Assembly: GCF_050278625.1 (NCBI RefSeq)
Contig: NZ_JBNNTI010000010.1
Location: 1-64,000, forward strand
Length of the DNA stretch: 64,000 nucleotides
Direction of reading: 5' to 3'
From: Viridibacillus sp050278625
GTDB taxonomy: Bacteria; Bacillota; Bacilli; Bacillales_A; Planococcaceae
Position 1 is the stretch's first letter; every line of letters begins with the position of its first letter. Below, in pieces: positions 43,263-52,050 of this stretch. Made by a program: the position numbers and the translations under genes. The notes beneath the pieces are model-generated. The model saw nothing but the letters and a program-made list of their open reading frames with translations. It did no database searches and was not told the origin of the DNA.

Positions 43263-43951
43263 AAAAATATCAGACTTTATTATTTGATGTAGATGATACG
43301 TTATTAGATTTTGGTGCAGCAGAGAAAGAGGCGTTGTACTTACTTTTTAAAGATCAAAAAATAACCTTAACAGACGAAATCGAAGAGCGTTATAAGAAAA
43401 TTAATCAAGGTCTTTGGAGTGCTTTTGAAAAAGGCGAAATCAATCACGATGAGGTAGTAAACACACGCTTTGCTCTTCTATTCAAAGAATATGGTAAAGA
43501 AGTGGATGGTCCCTTATTAGAAAGAAATTATCGAACCCACTTAGAAGAAGGACATCAGCTTATCGAAGGTGCCTTGGAATTAATCACAAGCCTACAAGAT
43601 AGATATAACTTATATATTGTAACTAACGGTGTTTCCAAAACGCAGGACAAACGTCTACGGGCTTCAGGATTACACACACTATTTAAGGATATTTTCGTGT
43701 CAGAAGATACAGGTTTCCAAAAACCGATGAAAGAATACTTTGATTACGTCTTTGCACGAATTCCAAACATATTGACAGAGGATACTTTAATTATCGGAGA
43801 TTCTTTAAGTTCAGATATTAAAGGTGGACAGTTAGCAGGTATTGATACGTGTTGGTTTAACCCGCATATGAAGCCAAACAATACTGAAATTATGCCAACC
43901 TATCAAATTCAAAAACTTGAAGAGTTATATCAAACACTAAACAGAAAATAA
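43259..43951 (+). CDS. YjjG-type HAD pyrimidine nucleotidase
   Basis: 230 aa. All four HAD motifs are visible: I FDVDDTLLDF (residues 9-18), II YIVTNGVSKTQDKR, III FQKPMKEYFDYVF, IV IIGDSLSSDIKGGQLAG. Sequence and length match the YjjG family, which dephosphorylates non-canonical pyrimidine nucleotides and so cleans the pool. The TTG start overlaps the end of the YdcZ gene, with AGGCAGGGG upstream, so it is the fourth gene of this operon. Confidence 0.9.
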   Translation: MKKYQTLLFDVDDTLLDFGAAEKEALYLLFKDQKITLTDEIEERYKKINQGLWSAFEKGEINHDEVVNTRFALLFKEYGKEVDGPLLERNYRTHLEEGHQLIEGALELITSLQDRYNLYIVTNGVSKTQDKRLRASGLHTLFKDIFVSEDTGFQKPMKEYFDYVFARIPNILTEDTLIIGDSLSSDIKGGQLAGIDTCWFNPHMKPNNTEIMPTYQIQKLEELYQTLNRK

Positions 43952-44227
43952 TAATTTTAGATTAATTACTGTAGATAGAGCGCTTCTTTATTTTTATAAA
44001 GATTGAAGAGAAAGAAGATTTTAGAGGAAAAAAGAAATGTCATCGGCTTTGGCAAAAAAGGGAACTGAAGGAATGCTTGTAAATATGAAAAGACTATGAC
44101 AGTATATAAGCATGCAAGCAACAACCTATATAACTTTAGTATGTCCAGCTCGGAATGGCTTTTTTTACTGAGCACTATAAATCCTTTCAGGGGTGAATGG
44201 ACCACAACGAACGGAGGAAATAACACT

Positions 44228-44563
44228 ATGTTAGATTTACCAAATTGTCCAAAATGTAATTCAGAATACACTTATGAGGATGGAAGTCTTTTTGTATGCC
44301 CGGAGTGTGCACACGAGTGGACTTTAGAATCTGAAGAGAGTGAAGATACAAAGGTCATCAAGGATGCTAATGGAAACGTGCTAAACGATGGTGATTCAGT
44401 TACTGTTATTAAAGACCTTAAAGTAAAAGGTAGCTCTTCAGTGCTGAAAATCGGGACAAAAGTAAAGAGCATCCGCTTAGTCGAAGGGGATCATAATATT
44501 GATTGCAAAATCGACGGTTTTGGAGCAATGAAATTAAAATCTGAATTCGTTAAAAAGATTTAA
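44228..44563 (+). CDS. PhnA/YjdM family zinc-ribbon protein
   Basis: 111 aa. LPNCPKCNSEYTYEDGSLFV, then CPECAHEW, forms a four-Cys zinc ribbon. It is followed by an SH3-like domain, ANGNVLNDGDSVTVIKDLKV, KGSSSVLKIGTKVKSIRLVE. The family was once called alkylphosphonate utilisation protein PhnA; its true function is unknown. The ATG at 44228 follows ACGGAGGAAATAACACT; the frame extends upstream to 44096 without a usable start. Confidence 0.92.
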   Translation: MLDLPNCPKCNSEYTYEDGSLFVCPECAHEWTLESEESEDTKVIKDANGNVLNDGDSVTVIKDLKVKGSSSVLKIGTKVKSIRLVEGDHNIDCKIDGFGAMKLKSEFVKKI

Positions 44564-44581
44564 TATCAGATTGCTTATAGG

Positions 44582-44628
44582 AGAATTCATTTTGAGTAGT
44601 ACTTTATCAAAATGAGTTCTTTTTTTTC
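44582..44628 (+). terminator. Terminator of the PhnA-like gene
   Basis: A 14-bp stem with one wobble pair (44582-44595 with 44607-44620) precedes eight T residues. Confidence 0.8.
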
Positions 44629-44923
44629 ATTAAGTTTTAAATGAATATAAAAAGACAACAAATGCAGGCTTAGCTATTGTAAGTGCCTACTACATAGGGG
44701 CACTAACATAACTCGTCCTTTATTCGTTGCCTTTTAAGGAGATTATCCATCTTTAACTCAATCGTCTGAAGGCTTATCAGCAATATAGACACGTTCCCTC
44801 TTGTTTATAAATTTTGGGCTTAACAAAATGATCTTGCGGATTCTTTACTTAGAACCAAATCATTAGCATTTCGTAAAGAGGGACGCTTATGATTATGAAA
44901 CTATAGAATCAGCTCATATCAAA
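44629..44923. other. Intergenic region between PhnA-like and RsoA-like genes
   Basis: About 295 bases without a supported gene. Possible short open stretches on the minus strand near 44745-44840 look like debris but could not be assigned. Confidence 0.35.
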
Positions 44924-45145
44924 TTAATCTACACTATTTTCGATAAACTCAAAAAAATCAGGTGTTTGTATTTCTTGAAGATAATTTAATTTCTCTAAAA
45001 TCTTCATACTGATCTCTTGTTCCAAATCTTCTCGCTCTTGCATACGAGTGTTAATCAAACTTTTCTTAATAGCAGGTCTAAAGATTTCTAGTAATCGTTC
45101 TAGGTCTTTGTTTTCTACTTCATGCAAGATTTGATTTTCCATCAT
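44924..45145 (-). CDS. RsoA-like partial sigma region 2 protein
   Basis: 73 aa. It holds only a short sigma region-2-like segment, FRPAIKKSLI and EREDLEQEISMKILEKLNYL, and nothing of region 4. In B. subtilis the 79-residue RsoA (YvrHa) is such a mini region-2 protein and works as obligate partner of SigO. The gene follows the SigO-like gene on the same strand after 88 bases, as expected. The ribosome binding site GGGGGAAC fits the second ATG (45142) slightly better. Confidence 0.65.
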   Translation of the reverse strand: MMENQILHEVENKDLERLLEIFRPAIKKSLINTRMQEREDLEQEISMKILEKLNYLQEIQTPDFFEFIENSVD

Positions 45146-45233
45146 GTTCCCCCATTTCTTTCTAAAATCTAAAAATAAGGCTTAAAAACAAAACATGATA
45201 ATTTGCGTAAAGAATGAAAGGTAGTGCCTTATT

Positions 45234-45827
45234 TTATTTCTCCTGTTTGCATGCATTTCTTAATTTCTTTAAAGCAGCTTGATGGTTATATGAAATAGTT
45301 TGTTCAGATTCATTTAATATTTTTGCGATTTGTTTGTTATTAATGTTATGAATGTAGATTAATTCTAAAATACGTAATTGCTTATTTGATAGCAACTTCA
45401 TTTTAGAATTAAGATGAGCATTAGCAATATAGTCACTAATGTTTTTTTGTTTTTGTTGAAAATTGATAAAAGTAGTATCTTCGTCGGTCGACATAAGAAG
45501 GTCCATTAATAGGTGTTTTTCTTGAGCGATGGATTCTTCAGTTACACCGGGAATAGGAAGATTCTTTTTATAATAGTTACGTAACTTTTTATCAAATTCA
45601 ATTGCAGAAAAGTGGATGGTTTTTGAAATATAAGAAATTAAGATAATGTTTTTATAATATCTGCGAAAGGAAGCATTTAGTTGTTCGATACTTTCTTTGT
45701 CCATGTCATTGATTGCCTTATTAAAAATATGTTGGTTTTCGCCACTTTTTAAGAATTCTTTCATAATAGGTTGTTTCATCATAGCATCATATTTCTTGAA
45801 AAATTCTTCTTCTCTAACTGTCATCAT
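45234..45827 (-). CDS. SigO (YvrI)-like sigma factor with region 4
   Basis: 197 aa. The C-terminal 50 residues are a sigma region 4 (LSNKQLRILELIYIHNINNK, IAKILNESEQTISYNHQAAL). The N-terminal part lacks a canonical region 2 and instead has a SigO-like segment (FLKSGENQHIFNKAINDMDK, FRRYYKNIILISYISKTIHF). Length and neighbours (RsoA-like and YvrJ-like genes) point to the split sigma factor SigO-RsoA, known to drive oxalate decarboxylase expression in B. subtilis under acid. AGGAGG lies 7 bases before the ATG. The targets here are unknown; no oxdC gene is in the window. Confidence 0.7.
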   Translation of the reverse strand: MMTVREEEFFKKYDAMMKQPIMKEFLKSGENQHIFNKAINDMDKESIEQLNASFRRYYKNIILISYISKTIHFSAIEFDKKLRNYYKKNLPIPGVTEESIAQEKHLLMDLLMSTDEDTTFINFQQKQKNISDYIANAHLNSKMKLLSNKQLRILELIYIHNINNKQIAKILNESEQTISYNHQAALKKLRNACKQEK

Positions 45828-46275
45828 CTACACTCCTCCTTTCATGTGAAAGAGAAATATAATACAAATTGATCGACAAATATTATTATGAATTTTAGAA
45901 TTTTTAAGGTGTATATAAGTGGTTTTAAAATTAGTTTTATTATTACTATACTATGGTTTAAGTTAATAATTATGTTAAATTTAACCATAACATAAAAATT
46001 TGAAATGAAAATGTATCTTTTTTATCATTTTTAATGAAAAACACATATCATTATTAAAAATGAATAAAGAATAATTTTGATAATGGGACTCACCGATTTT
46101 TTCAGAAAACACTGAATAGAGATTATCTTCTGATAAATTACATTGGAAGGGCCATAATACATCTAATTCATCTGAATTTTGAACTATCTAGTAATCGTCG
46201 AGGCTATTTTTATATATTATGACCCTTTCAATAATCCTGGGTTGATGAGTTAAGACAAGAAATACTATTTTTAAT
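45828..46275. other. Promoter region of the SigO-like gene; inverted repeat
   Basis: No gene is supported. ATTGGAAGGGCCATAAT (46142-46158) and ATTATGACCCTTTCAAT (46216-46232) form a 17-base inverted repeat with two wobble positions and a 57-base spacer. It may act in ending the yvrJ transcript or be a small element. Confidence 0.4.
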
Positions 46276-46434
46276 TCACCCTTTTTTTTTCTGAACAATT
46301 ACTTCTCGGAGATAGTCTAATCCAGTTGTTAATCGTTCTAGTTTTTTCTCAAAGCGTATTAATAGATAAATTGTCATTACAATTGGAAATCCAAGATTCG
46401 AGATTAAATAAACCCAATCTGCTTCGGTTCCCAT
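46276..46434 (-). CDS. YvrJ family small membrane protein
   Basis: 52 aa: MGTEADWVYLISNLGFPIVM, then TIYLLIRFEKKLERLTTGLD and a Lys-rich end. One membrane helix followed by an amphipathic helix is the YvrJ family pattern. In B. subtilis yvrJ lies in the SigO/RsoA/oxdC region, and here it is again beside the SigO-like genes. GGAGGGG lies 5 bases before the ATG, and the gene begins 11 bases after the protease stop, so the two are probably co-transcribed. Function unknown. Confidence 0.75.
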   Translation of the reverse strand: MGTEADWVYLISNLGFPIVMTIYLLIRFEKKLERLTTGLDYLREVIVQKKKG

Positions 46435-46445
46435 ATTAACCCCTC

Positions 46446-47363
46446 CTATTTTAATTGGATAAAGCCATTGCCCACTTGACTGATAGGGAAATCCATTTTT
46501 CTTGAATGACTACTAAAATATCTCTCAATTTGTGCTGGAAGTAGCATTTGATCATATTTGTGTATGAGATTTAAGATTAAAGCAACTGCTCCCGAAGCAT
46601 GTGGAGCAGCCATTGAAGTACCAGTTAATTTCACGTATTTGCCATCTAAGTGAGTTGATAAAACATCTTCACCAGGCGCCATAAATTTTAAATTTAAATT
46701 AGTATGAGAAAAAACTGAAGGAACTAAATCGTTATTAACAGAGCCTATTGAAAGTGTTTCGTCGTAAAAAGCAGGGTAGGATATTTCGTATGTTTCAGAA
46801 TCACCATCACCACCATTTCCAGCTGCTGCAACGATAATGAGCCCGGCATCATATACATTTTTTACTGTTTTATATAATTCATTTGTATGTGTAGGACCTC
46901 CTAGCGACATATTAATTACGCTTACTTTTTCACCATTAGGACCTGTCCATTTCATTGCATAATTCAATGCTTCAATTAATTGATCATAAGAACCTGAACC
47001 TTTTCTATCTAAAACTTTTAAAATTAATAAGTTGCATTTAGGAGCTACACCTATCACACCTACCCCATTATTTCTAGCTCCTATAATTCCAGCAACGTGT
47101 GTACCGTGCCCATTATAATCTTCGAAAGTATTTGGATCCCCATTATCATCATTTGTGAAATTATATCCCCCAATAATGGCGTCTTTTAAATCTGGATGAT
47201 GTGTGGTAATACCCGTATCCATAATGGCTACAACAACGCCACTACCTTCGGAAGCCTCTGACCAAACTTCTCTAGCTTTGATGAGATCTACTCCGGGAGG
47301 AACAACTTCTAATTCATTATAAAATGATAAGATTTTGTATTTACCTAATTCGATTTTCGGCAT
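46446..47363 (-). CDS. Subtilisin-like serine protease, intracellular type
   Basis: 305 aa. The catalytic triad is intact: Asp in VVVAIMDTGITTHHPDL, His in YNGHGTHVAGIIGA, Ser in LTGTSMAAPHASGAVALI; the oxyanion Asn is in AAAGNGGDGDS. There is no signal peptide, and only about 30 residues precede the catalytic domain (PPGVDLIKAREVW), as in IspA-type intracellular subtilisins. The ATG at 47363 is chosen because AAAAGGATGG lies 5 bases before it; upstream in-frame codons to 47438 lack support. It shares an operon with the YvrJ-like gene. Confidence 0.88.
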   Translation of the reverse strand: MPKIELGKYKILSFYNELEVVPPGVDLIKAREVWSEASEGSGVVVAIMDTGITTHHPDLKDAIIGGYNFTNDDNGDPNTFEDYNGHGTHVAGIIGARNNGVGVIGVAPKCNLLILKVLDRKGSGSYDQLIEALNYAMKWTGPNGEKVSVINMSLGGPTHTNELYKTVKNVYDAGLIIVAAAGNGGDGDSETYEISYPAFYDETLSIGSVNNDLVPSVFSHTNLNLKFMAPGEDVLSTHLDGKYVKLTGTSMAAPHASGAVALILNLIHKYDQMLLPAQIERYFSSHSRKMDFPISQVGNGFIQLK

Positions 47364-47843
47364 AATATCCATCCTTTTCATATTAGTTTTTTTGTACAAA
47401 ATAAACTCACATGATATTCGGCAAAACATACGGAACAAAGCAATGTCTTAACTGGTATTTCCTAGGCAATGATTAATTTGCTCTTTTGAATTCCTCCTTT
47501 ATATTTCGTTATATTCTTTAAAGAGAAATTTAGAATAAATTATCAAAATAGTTAATCAATTTAGGTCTAATATCATTATGGTGACATTAAAATTGAAAAT
47601 TTAAACAGACTGTCCAGGGAATTAGGAGGAGAAAGGCATAAGAAAATACAGTGAAGAGTTCTTCAAAGTTGTTGAATATCGCTTATAGACAGTTAAGCGA
47701 GTATGTATGTCCTGCATGAGTTAGATTTTCTTAAGGCTTATTTTAGGTAACTTATCGCTATTTTTGTACCAGATATAGTGGAAAATGAAAATTACAGAGT
47801 TGTTCGTGTTATATTTTGTCTATGAAGTGGGGGTGGGGATTTT
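47364..47843. other. Intergenic region with possible IS3 relic
   Basis: It contains the protease promoter (minus strand) and the LytTR leader (plus strand). At 47635-47690 AGGAGGAG is followed by a short stretch, IRKYSEEFFKVVEYRL, that resembles the first residues of an IS3-type OrfA with its ATG changed to ATA; it stops after 16 codons. Confidence 0.3.
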
Positions 47844-48296
47844 ATGCAAATTAAATTGATTATCGATGAGAAGTATGTTGAGACAGAAATACATATTCAT
47901 GCGAATGCTTACAACGGAGAATTGGAGCAACTTATGAAGAATTTGAAGACAACGAGTACGGATGTTATAGATGGCTATATACAACAGGACATTTACATGT
48001 TGAAGATTGCGGATATTTATTTTGTATATTCTGAAGGTGCCAAGATTTACTTTCAAACAGATGAGCATGAATACGAGTCGAAGAGGAAGTTATATGAGCT
48101 TGAGGAGCTATTAGAAACAGATTTTGTCCGTGTAAATAAATCGACACTCGTTAATGTATCGAAAATCGTTTCCATGAAAATGGAAAGAACCGGTATGATG
48201 CAACTAGTAATGGATAATGATACGACAACTCATGCGAGTCGAATGTATTTAAAGGGATTAAAAAAAAGATTAGGAATCGGGAGGAATGTAAGATGA
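47844..48296 (+). CDS. LytTR-domain DNA-binding regulator
   Basis: 150 aa with no receiver domain. The C-terminal 95 residues are a LytTR domain (IADIYFVYSEGAKIYFQTDE, LYELEELLETDFVRVNKSTL, ASRMYLKGLKKRLG). It overlaps by 4 bases a gene for a DUF3021 membrane protein. Such LytTR-plus-membrane-protein pairs are known regulatory units in which the membrane protein restrains the regulator. Its likely target is the ABC transporter downstream. Confidence 0.9.
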   Translation: MQIKLIIDEKYVETEIHIHANAYNGELEQLMKNLKTTSTDVIDGYIQQDIYMLKIADIYFVYSEGAKIYFQTDEHEYESKRKLYELEELLETDFVRVNKSTLVNVSKIVSMKMERTGMMQLVMDNDTTTHASRMYLKGLKKRLGIGRNVR

Positions 48297-48751
48297 AGCA
48301 ATTTTTTCAACTCGCAATTTTAGGAGCACTTATTGGCTTAAGTACCTCATATATGATTATTACAATCGATTTATTAGTCAATCCAACTTACACTCTCGAC
48401 GGCAATGAGCTGTTTTTAGAATTTAGACTAGCTATAATTCTTGGAATCGGTTGTGGCATTACATCACTCATTTTTTATATGGAAAGATGGTCAATAGTGG
48501 TTAAGTTAATCATTCACTATTTTATTATTCTAGCGCTGGTACTTATTTGTGGGGCATTTGGAGAATGGTATGAAAATCCTGTTGAGAAACCGGGAGAATT
48601 TTTCTTGTTTTTTGCTGTACAATTAACAATTTATCTTGCAATATTTGTACTTATTTATTGGACGAGTTATCAAGAAGTAAAAAACATTAATGAAAAATTA
48701 AAAAGAAGATCAAAAGAAAATCATCAGCCAACAATAAAACTTAGAGAATAA
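48293..48751 (+). CDS. DUF3021 family membrane protein
   Basis: 152 aa with four helices (LGALIGLSTSYMIITIDLLV, AIILGIGCGITSLIFYME, LIIHYFIILALVLICGAFG, FAVQLTIYLAIFVLIYWT) and a basic tail. DUF3021 proteins are nearly always next to LytTR regulators, as here, and are thought to inhibit them. The start overlaps the LytTR stop, with GGAGG upstream. Confidence 0.82.
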   Translation: MKQFFQLAILGALIGLSTSYMIITIDLLVNPTYTLDGNELFLEFRLAIILGIGCGITSLIFYMERWSIVVKLIIHYFIILALVLICGAFGEWYENPVEKPGEFFLFFAVQLTIYLAIFVLIYWTSYQEVKNINEKLKRRSKENHQPTIKLRE

Positions 48752-48817
48752 TAGCTGATTAACGCTCATGATGAACTATCGATTTAGTTTAAAGCATTTT
48801 AAAAAGAGGTGAAATGA

Positions 48818-49750
48818 ATGTCAGAAGAACAAGGTATCATTCAAGTAATGAATTTGAGGAAGAGTTATTGCGGAATTAAAGCTGTAAGGGAAATATCCTT
48901 TTCCGTAAAAAAAGGCGAGTTATTTGCCTTTCTTGGGACTAATGGAGCGGGTAAGTCAACAACAATTGATATTCTTTGTACACTGCTCAAAAAAGATACA
49001 GGAGATATCATAATTGATGGTTATAAACTTGGTGAGGGAGTAGGAAATGATCATATTCGAAAGAGAATCGGTGTGGTCTTCCAAGAGAGTGTATTAGACG
49101 AAAGGTTAACCGTTTACGAAAATATTTTTAATCGGGGACAATATTATAATCTAAGCAAAACTCAAATTCAGGATAACTATAATTTTGTTTCAGAATATTT
49201 AAAGTTAGAGGATATTAATAACAAAAAATATGGTGCTTTATCTGGTGGGCAAAGAAGGAGAGCAGACATCGCGCGGGCTATTATACATAAACCTACTATT
49301 TTATTTTTAGATGAACCAACAACAGGGCTGGATCCCCAAACAAGACTGTTTGTTTGGGATGCGATTAAGAGATTACAAGAAGAAACGAATATGACTATTT
49401 TTTTAACGACTCATTATATGGAAGAAGCGGCTGTTGCTAACCAAGTTGTGGTCATTAAAGAAGGACGGTTGGTTGCAGAAGGGACACCTAATCAATTAAA
49501 AGAAAAATATGCTTTTGATAGCGTACATTTAGAGTTTAAGCATACATTTGACCCTGAGCCATGGTTAAAAGAAAAACAACTATCTTACGTATTGAAAAAC
49601 TCAATTTATACCGTACGCGTCGCGTCTACTTTAGAAGCATATGACATCTTAAAAAAACTAGAAGGTCAAATACAGTCTTTTGAGGTTGTAAAAGGAAGTA
49701 TGGATGATGTCTTTATTAATATTATTGAAGAAAAAGGGAGCGTCGTATGA
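48818..49750 (+). CDS. ABC-2 type transporter ATPase
   Basis: 310 aa. Walker A GTNGAGKST near residue 40, Q-loop FQESVLDERLT, signature LSGGQRRRADIA, Walker B ILFLDEPTTGLDP and the H-loop TTHYMEEA are intact. The 90-residue tail is that of drug- or lantibiotic-type (DrrA-like) ATPases. AAAGAGGTG precedes the ATG. It overlaps the permease gene by 4 bases. Confidence 0.92.
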   Translation: MSEEQGIIQVMNLRKSYCGIKAVREISFSVKKGELFAFLGTNGAGKSTTIDILCTLLKKDTGDIIIDGYKLGEGVGNDHIRKRIGVVFQESVLDERLTVYENIFNRGQYYNLSKTQIQDNYNFVSEYLKLEDINNKKYGALSGGQRRRADIARAIIHKPTILFLDEPTTGLDPQTRLFVWDAIKRLQEETNMTIFLTTHYMEEAAVANQVVVIKEGRLVAEGTPNQLKEKYAFDSVHLEFKHTFDPEPWLKEKQLSYVLKNSIYTVRVASTLEAYDILKKLEGQIQSFEVVKGSMDDVFINIIEEKGSVV

Positions 49751-50625
49751 TGAAATCTCTATTCCATTTGGTTAGCAGGAATAATAAAATATACCGCCGT
49801 GATCGAACGTTAGTACTTCTATCACTATTATCAGTGTTTATCGTAATTTTATTGTATGCTGTGTTTTTACAACAAACCCAAGTTGATGCCATTCAAGAAA
49901 TGATTGGCAAATCAAAGGCAGTTAAAAATATGGTGAACGAGTGGATGGTTGCGGGGTTATTATCGATAACTGCTGTTACCACAACACTAGGTGCGTTTGG
50001 AATTATGGTTCAAGATAAGGAAAGCAAAAAAACGCATGATTTCTTAACGACTCCATTATCGAGAGCTACGATACAGTTAAGTTATGTTATTAATGCATTT
50101 GTCATTGGTCTCTTTTTCTCCTTGCTTGCTTTTGTTGGTTGTGAATTATTTCTTGTTTTATCAGGTAGCGAAATCTTGAGTGGTATGGTGATTTTAAAAG
50201 TTATAGGCATTATTATTCTTTCGGTTGCATTATCGAGCTCAATAAACTTGTTCTTAGTTCTTTTCATTAAAACACAAAGTGCTGCCTCAACACTAAATAC
50301 AATTGTTGGGACTGCTATCGGTTTTTTATGTGGAGTCTATGTTCCTATTGGTAGCGTTCCAAATTTTGTTCAAAATATTATTATGTATTTTCCCACCAGC
50401 CACACTGCAGTCCTCTTGAGAGATGCATTCATGACAGATTCAATTCAAACTGTATTCAAAAATGCAACGCCGGAACAAATACTGGAATATAAAAAACAGT
50501 TTGGCATAGTGTATGAAATGAATGACAAGCTTGTTAGTACAACAAATCATTTATGGATCATTATTATTACGACAATCGTATTTACCGTAGTATCTATCAT
50601 GATATTCAAAAAGCAAAACAAATAG
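49747..50625 (+). CDS. ABC-2 type transporter permease
   Basis: 292 aa with six helices. An N-terminal helix (VLLSLLSVFIVILLYAVFLQ), a large loop, and the conserved DKESKKTHDFLTTPLSRATI segment after helix 2 identify an ABC-2 permease. It pairs with the preceding ATPase. An exporter of a peptide, drug or lipid is likely; the cargo is unknown. Confidence 0.88.
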   Translation: MMKSLFHLVSRNNKIYRRDRTLVLLSLLSVFIVILLYAVFLQQTQVDAIQEMIGKSKAVKNMVNEWMVAGLLSITAVTTTLGAFGIMVQDKESKKTHDFLTTPLSRATIQLSYVINAFVIGLFFSLLAFVGCELFLVLSGSEILSGMVILKVIGIIILSVALSSSINLFLVLFIKTQSAASTLNTIVGTAIGFLCGVYVPIGSVPNFVQNIIMYFPTSHTAVLLRDAFMTDSIQTVFKNATPEQILEYKKQFGIVYEMNDKLVSTTNHLWIIIITTIVFTVVSIMIFKKQNK

Positions 50626-50685
50626 CTATAATTTAATTGCATATTTACTTATTTTATCTATTTTTCTAATAAAAATCTAAAATAG

Positions 50686-50730
50686 AGAATCCACTTTGAT
50701 TAATTATTTTCAAAATGGATTCTTTTTTTA
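50686..50730 (+). terminator. Terminator with GATTAA-type loop
   Basis: AGAATCCACTTTGA (50686-50699) pairs, with one mismatch, with TCAAAATGGATTCT (50710-50723), followed by a T run. Confidence 0.7.
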
Positions 50731-50799
50731 CATAATATACAAGTTGATGGATGTTTTATATAATTACATTACATAAGTTAGGGCGGGTGGTGATGATCA

Positions 50800-51417
50800 A
50801 TGGAACCTAAATGGCTTGAATGGGCAAAACAACTTCAATCCATTGCACAGGCGGGATTAACTTTTTCAAAAGATGTCTACGACTTGGAAAGATTTGAACT
50901 AATACGAACCATCAGCGTAGAAATGTTGTCACATCAAACAGGAATGGATAAGGAAAAAATAAAGGATCTATTTGCAAATGAACCCGGCTATGCCACTCCG
51001 AAAGTAGATGTTAGGGCAGTCGTTTTTCAAGATAATAAACTATTAATGGTTAGAGAAAATACTGATGGTGACTGGGCGTTACCAGGTGGTTGGGCTGACA
51101 TTGGATTAACGCCAAGTGAAGTCGCAGTGAAAGAAGTAAAAGAAGAATCCGGGTTTGATGTAAAAGTAGTTAAGTTGCTGGGTGTACTAGATAAGAAATG
51201 CTATCCACACCCTCCTTCTCTTTATCATGTTTATAAAATATTTATTCAATGTGAAATAACTGGAGGGCAACCAATGGAAGGCATTGAAACAAATGCCGTA
51301 GCGTTTTTCTCTGAAAATGAATTACCAACCTTATCAACAGCTCGGAATACAAAATCGCAAATTGAATGGGTGTTTAAAAGTCTAAATAATCTACAAGAAC
51401 CCGTTTATTTAGATTAA
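50800..51417 (+). CDS. Nudix hydrolase with N-terminal NUDIX_N domain
   Basis: 205 aa. Residues 1-60 are a helical N-terminal domain (WLEWAKQLQSIAQAGLTFSK). The Nudix box follows: GGWADIGLTPSEVAVKEVKE, then ESGF, with the catalytic Glu cluster intact. This subgroup hydrolyses nucleoside-diphosphate-linked compounds such as ADP-ribose or CDP-choline; the substrate is not decided. GGGCGGGTGGTG precedes the ATG. Single gene. Confidence 0.88.
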   Translation: MEPKWLEWAKQLQSIAQAGLTFSKDVYDLERFELIRTISVEMLSHQTGMDKEKIKDLFANEPGYATPKVDVRAVVFQDNKLLMVRENTDGDWALPGGWADIGLTPSEVAVKEVKEESGFDVKVVKLLGVLDKKCYPHPPSLYHVYKIFIQCEITGGQPMEGIETNAVAFFSENELPTLSTARNTKSQIEWVFKSLNNLQEPVYLD

Positions 51418-51533
51418 TTTATTTAAGTAATAGTGATTTATAAATTTGATTTTTAATTTAGCACCTTAAGAATTAGAACGTTTTCTGTTTGCAACTCTAT
51501 ATTATGGGCATTTTTTCAGGAGGGGGTTTTAGT

Positions 51534-52028
51534 TTGATCATTCGTGAAGTACAGGTTGAAGATGCAGAGAGATTTTTAATTTTATTAAAAGAGATTGATG
51601 ATTCAAATCGTATGCTATTTAATCCTGGAGAGCGTAAAACAACTGTTGAACAGCAACAAAAAGTATTAGAACGATTTGTAAATGATGAACGCTCAGTCTT
51701 TTTAGTTGCTGAAAAAGCTGGGGAATTCCTTGGCTATTTAGGCTTAGTTTCAGATGATTTTGAGCGGAGAAAACACATCGGACGGATTGTCATCGGCGTA
51801 GCAGAAAAATCACGCGGTCAAGGTATTGGAACAAAACTATTTGAATCTATATTCAAATGGGTAGAAGGAAAATCATTTAAGCGAATTGAATTAACAGTGA
51901 TTAAAGATAACGAGTCGGCTTACCATCTATATCAGAAGATGGGATTTGAGCTCGAAGGCGAAAAGGTTGCAGCGCTATTGATTGATGGTGAGTTTGTGAA
52001 TGAGATGTATATGTATAAATTATTATGA
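51534..52028 (+). CDS. GNAT N-acetyltransferase
   Basis: 164 aa from a TTG at 51534, 8 bases after AGGAGGGGG; an ATG-led frame from 51489 includes that site and is rejected. Acetyl-CoA motif IVIGVAEKSRGQGIGTKLFE near residue 92 and VIKDNESAYHLYQKMGFELE at the end show a complete GNAT fold. Substrate unknown. The next gene, also a GNAT, follows after 22 bases. Confidence 0.88.
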   Translation: MIIREVQVEDAERFLILLKEIDDSNRMLFNPGERKTTVEQQQKVLERFVNDERSVFLVAEKAGEFLGYLGLVSDDFERRKHIGRIVIGVAEKSRGQGIGTKLFESIFKWVEGKSFKRIELTVIKDNESAYHLYQKMGFELEGEKVAALLIDGEFVNEMYMYKLL

Positions 52029-52050
52029 CTTATTAGCGTAAGGGAGTAGA

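Noticed and set aside
44096..44227. N-terminal extension of the PhnA-like protein
   Set aside because: The strong ribosome binding site stands before ATG 44228, and the extension has no domain and no suitable start signal.
43966..44271. 101-aa minus-strand frame before the PhnA-like gene
   Set aside because: Phe/Leu-rich translation of AT-rich DNA opposite a leader; no start site support.
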